Positions 1 through 6,363 of a DNA stretch of 6,592 bases are shown here, one piece after another (the stretch's first letter is position 1; every line of letters starts with the position of its first letter). Location of the stretch: the NCBI GenBank assembly GCA_028679935.1, contig JAJRAL010000027.1, positions 1-6,592 on the forward strand, read 5' to 3'. Source of the stretch: Methanomassiliicoccales archaeon. GTDB taxonomy: Archaea > Thermoplasmatota > Thermoplasmata > Methanomassiliicoccales > UBA472. A program made the translations under genes and the position numbers. The notes under the pieces were generated by a model. That model searched no databases, had not been told where the DNA came from, and saw nothing but the letters and a program-made list of their open reading frames with translations.

Positions 1-381
1 GACTGACAGCGCGACCACGGTGAAGAAGAAGACGCTCGCGATGGTGTGCGGCTGGCCCGTGTCAATCGGGAAGACGCCGACCGATACAAGGCCGATTGAG
101 GCGATCGCAAGCACTACGCTGCCCGCCCTCCCGAGCCTTGAGTCCGCGAATTTCACGAATAGCCTGAAGGAAAAGTCGATCCCGAGAACCCCCGACACGA
201 TCACTGCAACGTTGAATATCCATCTTGACGGCACCTGGCCGCCAAGCTCGCTGAGGGTGTCCCTCCCAAGGACCCAATGCCCGTTCACGACCGCCGCCAA
301 CGTCCACATCACGGCAAAGAAGATCGGCAGGACTAACCCCGCCGCTCCTCCGATGATCATCAGCCATTTCGTCGCCGGCAT
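1..381 (-). CDS. DUF998-family integral membrane protein, N-terminal part (C-terminus beyond window edge)
   Basis: This partial gene reads off the left edge, leaving 127 residues and no stop. The product looks like a polytopic membrane protein of the DUF998 (PF06197) type, whose biochemical role is unknown. Visible hydrophobic segments are at about residues 7-32, 54-72 and 87-104, and a fourth begins near 113. Family-like marks are the LSELG motif (43-47) after the first helix, WIFN (54-57) at the start of the second, and GVFP (102-105) followed seven residues later by His112. I chose the ATG at 381, a few residues before the first helix. An in-frame GTG at 402 adds seven residues and is also possible, because TATA-like sequence sits suitably upstream of either. 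It is divergent from the sugar-nucleotide genes, so a functional link to them is not implied. The plus-strand frame over the same bases gives a proline- and threonine-rich product without helices and is its shadow. Confidence 0.8.
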   Translation of the reverse strand, partial: MPATKWLMIIGGAAGLVLPIFFAVMWTLAAVVNGHWVLGRDTLSELGGQVPSRWIFNVAVIVSGVLGIDFSFRLFVKFADSRLGRAGSVVLAIASIGLVSVGVFPIDTGQPHTIASVFFFTVVALSV

Positions 382-405
382 CTGCTGTCGCGCTTCAGGC
401 ACGCT

Positions 406-435
406 CGAATATCGACTGGGCGCGATATCATACTT
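406..435 (-). promoter_or_regulatory. Possible TATA-type promoter of the DUF998 gene
   Basis: Two AT-rich cores occur on the minus strand in this otherwise GC-rich stretch: AGTATGATATC (about 435-425) and GATATTC (about 413-407). The first lies about 27 bases upstream of the GTG at 402 and the second about 27 bases upstream of the ATG at 381, so the promoter and start choices are coupled. No Shine-Dalgarno sequence precedes either start, which fits leaderless transcription. Inferred by eye only. Confidence 0.35.
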
Positions 436-463
436 TCCAGAATCTCCGACCGATGCAAGCGCT

Positions 464-480
464 TGAAAACCGTTAATAGC
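464..480 (+). promoter_or_regulatory. Probable BRE/TATA element of the sugar-nucleotide operon
   Basis: The sequence GAAAACCGTTAATAGC has an A-rich BRE-like part followed by a TATA-like part centred near base 475. That is about 27 bases upstream of the ATG at 502, the usual distance from archaeal TATA box to transcription start. The mRNA would then begin at or very near the start codon, consistent with the absence of a Shine-Dalgarno sequence. The match to the TATA consensus is moderate. Confidence 0.45.
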
Positions 481-501
481 CTCCTCTGCAATCGGCGCAT
501 C

Positions 502-1482
502 ATGAAGGTCGGGGTCATCGGGACAGGCTCGATGGGTCAGAATCATGTCCGCGTTCTTTCTGAGATGGCCGACCTAGTCGGCGTCTTCGATGCGAACAAA
601 GAGGTCGGGGAGAAGGTTGCCGCGAGATTCAAGACGAAATACTTCCCCGATCTGGACTCGCTTCTAGCCTCCGGAATAGAGGCAGTGTCCATCGTCACAT
701 CGACGAGCGCGCACTACGACACTGCAAAGAAGGCGATCATGGCGGGCGTGAATCTGCTCCTCGAGAAGCCGGCGACCGCCTCTTCAGCCAGGCTATTGGA
801 GCTCGCGAGACTCGCGGAGGGCAAGAAGATCGTCTTCGCTACCGGATTCATCGAGCGGCACAACCCGGTGGTCAGCTTCGCCAAGAAGAATCTCCAGGGG
901 GGCAATTTCGGATCTCTCATCTCCGCTCACTCGAGACGGGTCTCCTCCTTCCCGCTTAGGATCAAGGACGTCGGGGTCATCATGGATCTCGGCGTGCACG
1001 ACATCGATGTGATCAAGTACCTCGCAGGTTCGCCCGTGATCAGGGTCTTCACCTCGTCGGGGAAATTCAAGAACAAGGATTACGAGGACCACGCCAACAT
1101 AGTCATGGAATTCGAGAACGGGGTCACAGGCGTCGTCGAGGTGAATTGGCTCACGCCAACGAAGGTGCGCACTTTGGAGATGACCTGCAGCGACCAGTTC
1201 GTCCAGCTGGACTATACCTCCCAGTCCATTGAGATTTTCTCCACGCAGGTCAGGGAGTTCGACCCTGCCAACCTCTTCGATCTGGGGATGGAGCTGCACG
1301 GGAGGACAATCAACCTGAAGAAGGAAGAGCCGCTCAAGCGCGAACTGCAGGATTTCCTGCAGGCGTGCAAGGAGGGGACGAAACCGCTCGTGACGGGATT
1401 CGATGCCGCGGAGACGATCTCGGTGGCTGAGGCAGCCATGGAATCGGCAAACAGCAGGCGGGTCATCTCGTTGCCAACATGA
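502..1482 (+). CDS. Gfo/Idh/MocA-family oxidoreductase, probable UDP-N-acetylglucosamine 3-dehydrogenase
   Basis: This 326-residue cytoplasmic enzyme probably oxidises the 3-hydroxyl of UDP-GlcNAc with NAD+, giving the 3-keto sugar that an aminotransferase would convert to UDP-GlcNAc3N. The N-terminal Rossmann fold opens at once with GTGSMG (7-12), and Asp30 at the end of the second strand suggests NAD over NADP. The family's EKP motif is at 88-90 with Lys89. GFIERHNP (115-122) and DLGVHDID (162-169, with Asp162 and His166) match the substrate side of the family, and the length is typical. I chose ATG 502 because the fold starts there and a TATA-like element lies 27 bases upstream; an in-frame TTG at 463 would add 13 residues unlike the family. 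It is followed after 15 bases by an epimerase gene. The family assignment is secure. The exact substrate is inferred from general resemblance to archaeal UDP-GlcNAc 3-dehydrogenases, and another nucleotide-sugar or inositol substrate cannot be excluded. No partner aminotransferase or acetyltransferase is in the window. Confidence 0.9.
   Translation: MKVGVIGTGSMGQNHVRVLSEMADLVGVFDANKEVGEKVAARFKTKYFPDLDSLLASGIEAVSIVTSTSAHYDTAKKAIMAGVNLLLEKPATASSARLLELARLAEGKKIVFATGFIERHNPVVSFAKKNLQGGNFGSLISAHSRRVSSFPLRIKDVGVIMDLGVHDIDVIKYLAGSPVIRVFTSSGKFKNKDYEDHANIVMEFENGVTGVVEVNWLTPTKVRTLEMTCSDQFVQLDYTSQSIEIFSTQVREFDPANLFDLGMELHGRTINLKKEEPLKRELQDFLQACKEGTKPLVTGFDAAETISVAEAAMESANSRRVISLPT
1345..1362. repeat. 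Perfect 8-base inverted repeat inside the oxidoreductase gene
   Basis: CTGCAGGA and its exact reverse complement TCCTGCAG are separated by two bases. As RNA this would fold with seven pairs around a four-base loop. It lies in codons for the Glu-Leu-Gln-Asp-Phe-Leu-Gln stretch, which is an ordinary helix in this family, so protein constraint may explain it. Confidence 0.6.
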
Positions 1483-1497
1483 TTCGGAAATGATTTC

Positions 1498-2394
1498 ATG
1501 AAGATGGTCATCACAGGGAGCTCCGGGCAAGTCGGTTCCTATCTGCTCGAACATTTCTCCGACGGGCACGAAGTCCTCGGGCTGGACGTAAGGCCGAGTC
1601 CAATTCGCCCAGCGGGGGGTGCTTCGGAGATGGTGGACATAGCCAAAACCGCTGACCTGGGGAAGTATATCAAGGGCGCGGACTGGGTCATCCATTGCGC
1701 CGCGCAGGTCAGCGTCGAGAAGTCTCTAAAGGACCCCATCTTCGATGCTCAGAACAATGTGATCGGCACTGTAAACCTCCTCTGGAACGCGTTCAAGCAC
1801 GATGCGAGGAACATCCTCTATGTCAGTAGCGCCGCCGTGTACGGCAATCCAATCAGAGTCCCGCTTTCCGAGGACCACCCGACCAATCCGATGAGCCCGT
1901 ACGGGGCCAGCAAGCTGTGCGGCGAGAAATACGCAATGGCATTCTCATCCTCGTACGGCATTGGCGTTTCGATCATCCGCCCTTTTAACATTTACTCAGC
2001 AAGGGCGGATCCCTCGAGTCCGTATTCCGGTGTCATAACTAGATTCGTAAAGTGGGCCAAGGAGGGGAAACCCCTCCTGATCGACGGGGACGGCAAGCAG
2101 ACCCGTGATTTCGTTCACATGAACGACGTCGTGCAGATGGTCGACCTGGTCGTGAGGAAACCCAACATCTCGTTGGGGCGGATCCTCAACTGCGGGACCG
2201 GGAAGAAGACCTCGGTGCTCGAGCTGGCGGAATCCGTCCTTTCCGTCTCAGGTGGGAAATCCCGAATAGAGCACGTAGCCCCGCGCGTCGGGGACATCCG
2301 GGACAGCTGCGCGGACATCGGCAGCGGGAAGGAACTCCTCGGGTACGCTCCGCGCGTGCCGTTGCGAGAAGGGCTGAAGGACGTGTTGGGCTAG
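1498..2394 (+). CDS. NAD-dependent epimerase/dehydratase, probable UDP-sugar 4-epimerase (GalE/WcaG-like extended SDR)
   Basis: This 298-residue soluble enzyme most likely epimerises C4 of a UDP-hexose or UDP-N-acetylhexosamine. The Rossmann motif GSSGQVG is at 7-13 (G7, G10, G13) and Asp30 ends the second strand, favouring NAD. HCAAQ (66-70) follows the fourth strand. The catalytic serine is in SSAAVYG (Ser111), and Tyr135 and Lys139 form the YGASK motif. RPFNIYSAR (161-169) and RDFVHMNDV (203-211) are typical of the extended SDR substrate domain. SAAVYG, rather than the TDEVYG of dTDP-glucose dehydratases, argues for an epimerase. It is about 40 residues shorter than bacterial GalE but normal for archaeal members. 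The gene starts 15 bases after the oxidoreductase stop, so the two are probably cotranscribed; GGAAATGAT just before the ATG is only a weak Shine-Dalgarno match. A start two codons later, at the ATG at 1504, is possible. The substrate is not determined. Confidence 0.9.
   Translation: MKMVITGSSGQVGSYLLEHFSDGHEVLGLDVRPSPIRPAGGASEMVDIAKTADLGKYIKGADWVIHCAAQVSVEKSLKDPIFDAQNNVIGTVNLLWNAFKHDARNILYVSSAAVYGNPIRVPLSEDHPTNPMSPYGASKLCGEKYAMAFSSSYGIGVSIIRPFNIYSARADPSSPYSGVITRFVKWAKEGKPLLIDGDGKQTRDFVHMNDVVQMVDLVVRKPNISLGRILNCGTGKKTSVLELAESVLSVSGGKSRIEHVAPRVGDIRDSCADIGSGKELLGYAPRVPLREGLKDVLG
2060..2078. repeat. Perfect 8-base hairpin inside the epimerase gene
   Basis: AGGAGGGG, three A bases, then CCCCTCCT form a perfect GC-rich stem with a triloop. 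It overlaps codons for Lys-Glu-Gly-Lys-Pro-Leu-Leu, a stretch common in extended SDR epimerases. One arm resembles a Shine-Dalgarno core and the other an anti-Shine-Dalgarno. It may be chance from protein constraint. Confidence 0.6.
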
Positions 2395-2396
2395 AA

Positions 2397-3704
2397 TCAG
2401 CCTTTGCCGACGCCCGCGTAGAACAGGAAGGCGGACCTGGCCTTGCGCTGGTCGAATATGTTCCGACCATCGATGACGACGCTGTGCCTCATCTTTCGCG
2501 CGATGTCCTTGATTGTGAGGTCCAAATACTCCCGGTGCCTGGTCATGAAGACCGCGCAGTCGGCGGATCTCAGGGCCGAATCGACATTGCCGAGTATCCT
2601 GACCCCTTCGAATTCCCTGACATAGGGGTCGTGCCCGAGCACCGTGTATTTCTTCCTCAGCTCCTCTAGCAGGGCCTTCGAGGGCGAGTTCCTGGCGTCG
2701 TCCGTGTCCTCGAGGAACGAGAGGCCGAAAATGACGATCGTCGTCTTCCTGCTTCGCTCCAGCTTCGTCCTCTCGATTGCCCGGTCGACCATCCCAGCGA
2801 CGTGGAGGGGCATCGAGTCGTTCACTTGGCGGGCCATCGGGATGAGCTTCGGCTTCGCCTTCCTGCCGCCGTAAACGAGGAGCCACGGGTCCTTCGGCAG
2901 GCAATGGCCGCCGACCCCGGCGCCGGGCATGAGCATGTCCCTCCCCGGGCAGGTGTTCACGAGCTTCCTGACCTCGTAGGCATCGAGGCCGAGCGATTCG
3001 CAGATCAGGCCGACCTCGTTCGCGAACGCGATTTCAGTGTCCCTGTAGGCGTTCTCGGCGGTCTTCACGACCTCTGCGGATGTCATGTCCGTGATGTGGA
3101 TCTTCCCCTGCATGATCGGTGAATACCATTCCGCAGCGATCTCGGAGCTTCTGGCGTCCAGTCCGCCCAGCACCCTGTCGAGCGTCGTCAGGTTCCGCAG
3201 CAGCCTCCCTGACATTACCCTCTCTGGGCAGTGCGCGAGATAGAGATTCTTTCCGGCCCTTAGGCCGCTCTTCTTCTCGAGGGTCGGGAGGACCTTCTCC
3301 CGCATGGTTCCCGGCGCAATCGTGCTTTCCACCACGACTAGCGTCCCCGCTCGGATGTTCTCCCCGATCTTGCCGATTGCCTGAAGGATGTGATCGTACC
3401 TCGGCAGATGATTGCCGTCTATCGGCGTGTCGATGCAGACGAATACGGCGTCGGCGTCCCGGCATTCAGAGTACTTCGTTGTGGCACTCAGCCGCTTGGT
3501 TGCCACCTGCAATTTCAGGAGCTCCGGCAGGTCGGGCTCCCTCCCCTTCATCGGGTACTCCCCTCGATTGAGCAGCTTGACCCTCTCGGGGATCTTGTCA
3601 ATCCCGACGACGCGTCTCCCCGACTCCGCGAGCAGGCACGCCAAGGGTATCCCGACGTATCCCATGCCGACGACTACGGCTTTCTTCGAAGGAAACTTGG
3701 CCAC
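2397..3704 (-). CDS. wecC: Nucleotide-sugar dehydrogenase, probable UDP-N-acetyl-D-mannosamine dehydrogenase (WecC type)
   Basis: This 435-residue cytoplasmic enzyme belongs to the UDP-glucose/UDP-mannose dehydrogenase family and probably performs the two-step NAD+ oxidation of UDP-ManNAc to UDP-ManNAcA. The N-terminal NAD domain has GMGYVG at 13-18, with Asp36 ending the second strand. Lys214 and Asn218 (VKTAENAYRD, 213-222) and the catalytic Cys268 with Asp272 in GGHCLPKDPW (265-274) are present at the normal family spacing. The GGHC form of the cysteine motif fits the WecC branch better than UDP-glucose 6-dehydrogenases, which usually have GGxCFPKD. The C-terminal domain contains TDDARNSPS (334-342), but the Lys usual in GLxxKxxxDD is Leu331. 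The start is a GTG, with no other in-frame start upstream and a TATA element about 25 bases away, so the mRNA is probably leaderless. It is convergent with the epimerase gene, 2 bases between stops. No WecB-type 2-epimerase is visible to supply UDP-ManNAc, so the exact substrate is inferred. Confidence 0.88.
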   Translation of the reverse strand: MAKFPSKKAVVVGMGYVGIPLACLLAESGRRVVGIDKIPERVKLLNRGEYPMKGREPDLPELLKLQVATKRLSATTKYSECRDADAVFVCIDTPIDGNHLPRYDHILQAIGKIGENIRAGTLVVVESTIAPGTMREKVLPTLEKKSGLRAGKNLYLAHCPERVMSGRLLRNLTTLDRVLGGLDARSSEIAAEWYSPIMQGKIHITDMTSAEVVKTAENAYRDTEIAFANEVGLICESLGLDAYEVRKLVNTCPGRDMLMPGAGVGGHCLPKDPWLLVYGGRKAKPKLIPMARQVNDSMPLHVAGMVDRAIERTKLERSRKTTIVIFGLSFLEDTDDARNSPSKALLEELRKKYTVLGHDPYVREFEGVRILGNVDSALRSADCAVFMTRHREYLDLTIKDIARKMRHSVVIDGRNIFDQRKARSAFLFYAGVGKG

Positions 3705-3719
3705 GGGGCTGCAATGGAT

Positions 3720-3735
3720 TATGCATATTTTAACC
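3720..3735 (-). promoter_or_regulatory. TATA promoter of the WecC-type gene
   Basis: On the minus strand GGTTAAAATATGCATA forms an AT-rich TATA box centred near base 3729 in GC-rich surroundings. This is about 25-27 bases upstream of the GTG start at 3704, so transcription would start at the first codon. It gives this gene its own promoter, separate from the surface-protein gene upstream. Confidence 0.6.
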
Positions 3736-3758
3736 CTGAGATGCTGGCGCCCAGTTCA

Positions 3759-3774
3759 TGAAAATTGAAAATTG
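3759..3774 (-). terminator. Probable T-rich terminator of the surface-protein gene
   Basis: Just after the stop of the surface-protein gene, the minus strand reads a tandem AATTTTCAATTTTC. T-rich tracts on the coding strand without a strong hairpin are typical archaeal transcription terminators. It sits about 35-45 bases past the stop codon and before the next promoter, consistent with separate transcription of the two genes. Confidence 0.5.
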
Positions 3775-3807
3775 GGAAGGGGTTTGAAGGGTTTACTCAG
3801 CCTGCGT

Positions 3808-6363
3808 TCAGTTCACTATCTGGCTGGTCCCGCACTTCGGGCACATGACCTCGATCGGCCTCTTGGAGGTCGCGACTTCGACCATGTTCCCGCACGACGG
3901 GCACTTCACGCTGGACTTCGGCTGGTAGGTATCCTGCTTGGCCTCCTTCGGGGCTACGGGCTTCGGCTCTGCCGGCGCTCCGGCCATCGCTGCTCCGCCC
4001 TTCTTCATGATCATGAAGAGGAGCATTATGACGACGATGACCAGCAGGATGACCATCAGGAGATCCGCGGCGGACATCCCGCCCACGCTCGCCTGCCATC
4101 CAGCCTCGTTGGCGCTCACTGAGATCGCGTGCCAAGCCTGCATGCCATTGGCCGTGACCATTACGGAGTACATCCCGTTGGGTAGCTCCTTCGGCAGGAC
4201 GACTGTCAGATCGCCCTTCATGTCGCTGAAGGCGTTGATCTCACCGGCCACTACCGGCCCAGTGATCAAAGGCCAGGCTCCCTGGAACACCATCACCTGC
4301 GCCTCCACGACTGTCAGGTCGGGAAGCTCGGTGGACATCTTCGACACCTCGAAGTGAATCGAGAGCGTTGTCCCCGGGGCATACGATCCGGTGGTCGCCG
4401 ACGGCCCAGTCGTTACGTCCATGTTCAGGAGGTAGGGCGCCAGCCATTCGATTTCCACATCGGGCGAAGCGACAATCCCTGCCCCGTTGTCCGCAATCAC
4501 GCGGGCTGTGTACGAGGGCGACGGGTTCGTCGACGGGATTGCGAGCGTGAATGTCGCAACTCCGTTGGTGTCAAGGGTCAGCGTGCCGTTCTTCACGGGC
4601 GAGTTCACATCATCCCAGATGTTGTAGGCGAAAAGGAATCCGCCCACGCTGCCTGCCACCTTCACCGTGTAAGTCACCGTGTCGCCACCGCGGAAGTTCA
4701 GCTCAGAGGCTCCCAGCGATATCACCAGTGGTGATATTGTGAAAGTGTCCGAGTCGACTGTCATCATCATCTCTCCCGCGACTGTCGCGATCATGTGGAT
4801 GACCCCGTCCCCATTCTGGTTGAGGTCCGGTGCCTTCACGACGAATGTCGTGATCCCTGCGGTAAGGTTGATGTGCGGGTAGTTATGGCCGCTGACGCTG
4901 AGCCAGTACTCGATGTTGTCAGGTGTCACAAGGACGCCGTTTCTCCAGACCTGGGTGACCACATTGATGTTCTCCCCGCTGACATATACCGTCTTGTCAA
5001 CGAGCACCTTTATGTTCCAGTTGTCCTGGATGTCGATCGTCACGGAGTCCACATCGGTGAACGTGGCGAACTTGCTCGTGTCCGCTACGACCCTGTAACC
5101 ATCTGCAACCGGGATGTCAAGAGGCAGGGTGATTATTCCCCTCGTCCACCCAGTCGGACCCGTTACGAGTCCGGTCAGGTTCAAGCCAGGAACTAGGACA
5201 TCCATGTCGTCGTACAGCTTGACATTGACAGTCGCGCCCTCGAGTGGCGGGTTTCCGCCGGCATTTACCCATGCCTGGACCGACACGATGATCTTGTCGC
5301 CAGGAGCATAGGTTCCCTGATCGGTGGTAACATCCGACTGCAATCCGCCCAGCTCAACATTCACGAACCAGTTCGCCGTGTGGTTGTTGGCCGCGTGTGC
5401 GGTCACATTGACCAGGATGTTGGCGATTATGTTGGCGTGTATCGGCAGCGTCACATTGAACGGGCTAGTGCCGTATGTGGCGTTCTGATATCCAGTCAAG
5501 CCTGTGATCGAGTTCGTGTACCACATCTCCCAGTCCAGCGCTATCGGGATTATGGCGTTGTCAGGCACCGACCTTGCGATGTAAGATACAACCATCGAAT
5601 CCCCAGGCAGGTAGGCAGCCTTGTCGGTTGCCACATCGACTGAGAAGTACTGGATGCTGATCCAGAGTGGGTTGTCAGGCAACCCGCCGATCGGCGTGTT
5701 GTCGTGGCTCCAGTTCACCCAGATTGGGTAATCCCCCGTCGAGAAGTTCGCCGGGATGTCCCAGACCGTGCTCCAGCTGAAGTCCGTCAAGCTCTGGTTG
5801 TATGTCAACGTTATGTTGCCGTTGTTCGTTCCAGGGCTCTTGCCAATCGTGACGTTGATCAGGTTCAGGTAATTCGCCGTCACAGTTATGTTGATGCTCT
5901 GTCCAGGTGCGTATACCAATCCCTGGTCCGGCGTTACGACGATTCCAGCCTGCTTGATCTCGAAGGTCTTCGTGAACAGCACTTCACTGGTGTTCGTGAA
6001 GACCGCTTGCAGGGTGTATGATCCTGGACCCGCGGTGTTCAGGTGGATGTGCCCTCCAGCCGTCCAGCTATTGTAAAGCCCACGGCTCGGATTGTTTGTC
6101 TGAATATTGATCGTTGCTCCTATCTGCGTCCCTCCGACGTCCACTACTGAGACGGCGAACGGGGCAGTGGATAGCACTCCATCTACCTTGTATTCAACCT
6201 GGAAGTACAAAGTGTCCGTTGAGAAAAATACGGTCTTTGCATTTCCGGCGCCGTCATACGACATGACCTGCCCGTCCAACGTCTGGGCGTGCACGGCCAT
6301 TGCCGCAAAAGCGACGGCGAACATGCCTATAGCCAATGCTATGCTTACTGTTTTCTTAAACAT
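3808..6363 (-). CDS. Secreted, membrane-anchored surface protein with about six Ig-like repeats and a C-terminal cytoplasmic zinc ribbon
   Basis: This 851-residue protein is probably an S-layer-like or adhesive cell-surface protein; I do not recognise a named ortholog. Residues 1-26 are a signal peptide with a Lys-Lys start, a hydrophobic core and a VHA end before Gln27. The outer part is threonine-, valine- and asparagine-rich beta-type sequence. It has six repeats of an aromatic-x-PG-type motif near residues 151, 251, 352, 460, 557 and 661, resembling the MG2-like Ig folds of large archaeal surface proteins. There are 14 N-X-S/T sequons, 11 of them between 124 and 329. One membrane helix (about 767-786) is followed by Lys-Lys, putting the C-terminus inside. 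An Ala/Pro/Lys linker leads to a zinc ribbon with CPSC (821-824) and CPKC (841-844). The ATG at 6363 lies in ATGCATGCATG; the other two ATGs there are out of frame. Its TATA box is about 45 bases upstream, giving a short leader of roughly 17 bases. What the intracellular ribbon does is unknown. Confidence 0.88.
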   Translation of the reverse strand: MFKKTVSIALAIGMFAVAFAAMAVHAQTLDGQVMSYDGAGNAKTVFFSTDTLYFQVEYKVDGVLSTAPFAVSVVDVGGTQIGATINIQTNNPSRGLYNSWTAGGHIHLNTAGPGSYTLQAVFTNTSEVLFTKTFEIKQAGIVVTPDQGLVYAPGQSINITVTANYLNLINVTIGKSPGTNNGNITLTYNQSLTDFSWSTVWDIPANFSTGDYPIWVNWSHDNTPIGGLPDNPLWISIQYFSVDVATDKAAYLPGDSMVVSYIARSVPDNAIIPIALDWEMWYTNSITGLTGYQNATYGTSPFNVTLPIHANIIANILVNVTAHAANNHTANWFVNVELGGLQSDVTTDQGTYAPGDKIIVSVQAWVNAGGNPPLEGATVNVKLYDDMDVLVPGLNLTGLVTGPTGWTRGIITLPLDIPVADGYRVVADTSKFATFTDVDSVTIDIQDNWNIKVLVDKTVYVSGENINVVTQVWRNGVLVTPDNIEYWLSVSGHNYPHINLTAGITTFVVKAPDLNQNGDGVIHMIATVAGEMMMTVDSDTFTISPLVISLGASELNFRGGDTVTYTVKVAGSVGGFLFAYNIWDDVNSPVKNGTLTLDTNGVATFTLAIPSTNPSPSYTARVIADNGAGIVASPDVEIEWLAPYLLNMDVTTGPSATTGSYAPGTTLSIHFEVSKMSTELPDLTVVEAQVMVFQGAWPLITGPVVAGEINAFSDMKGDLTVVLPKELPNGMYSVMVTANGMQAWHAISVSANEAGWQASVGGMSAADLLMVILLVIVVIMLLFMIMKKGGAAMAGAPAEPKPVAPKEAKQDTYQPKSSVKCPSCGNMVEVATSKRPIEVMCPKCGTSQIVN
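4114..5943 (-). repeat. Array of about six divergent 100-residue Ig-like protein repeats
   Basis: Within the surface protein, residues about 141-750, a motif of the form Thr-Asp-x-x-x-Tyr-x-Pro-Gly-Asp followed by alternating hydrophobic residues recurs. Clear copies are TPDQGLVYAPGQ (144-155), TDKAAYLPGD (246-255) and TDQGTYAPGD (347-356). Weaker copies are VDKTVYVSGE (455-464), SELNFRGGD (553-561) and GSYAPGT (659-665). Aromatic-to-aromatic spacing is 100, 101, 108, 97 and 104 residues. The periodicity is visible in the protein; the DNA copies have diverged, so recent duplication is unlikely. Confidence 0.7.
4719..4737. repeat. Perfect 9-base inverted repeat inside the surface-protein gene
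   Basis: ATATCACCA and its exact reverse complement TGGTGATAT flank a single central G. It lies in codons for Ile-Ser-Pro-Leu-Val-Ile-Ser (about residues 543-549), at the junction between two Ig-like repeats. It could be an RNA hairpin, a protein-binding palindrome or chance. Confidence 0.6.

Noticed and set aside
20..466. Long plus-strand open frame of 148 codons at the left edge
   Set aside because: It is antisense to the DUF998 gene, whose hydrophobic helices and family motifs are clear; the plus-strand product has no recognisable fold and starts with GTG.
463..501. Upstream TTG start for the oxidoreductase
   Set aside because: The extra 13 residues precede a Rossmann fold that already begins properly at ATG 502, and they overlap the likely promoter.
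793..1695. Minus-strand open frame of 300 codons across the oxidoreductase and epimerase genes
   Set aside because: It is a high-GC antisense shadow spanning two well-supported genes and has a His/Asp/Arg-rich composition with no family motif.
2248..2904. Minus-strand 218-codon frame overlapping the ends of the WecC-type and epimerase genes
   Set aside because: It is out of frame with the clear dehydrogenase on the same strand and is rich in Arg, Gly and Pro as expected for a shifted frame in GC-rich DNA.
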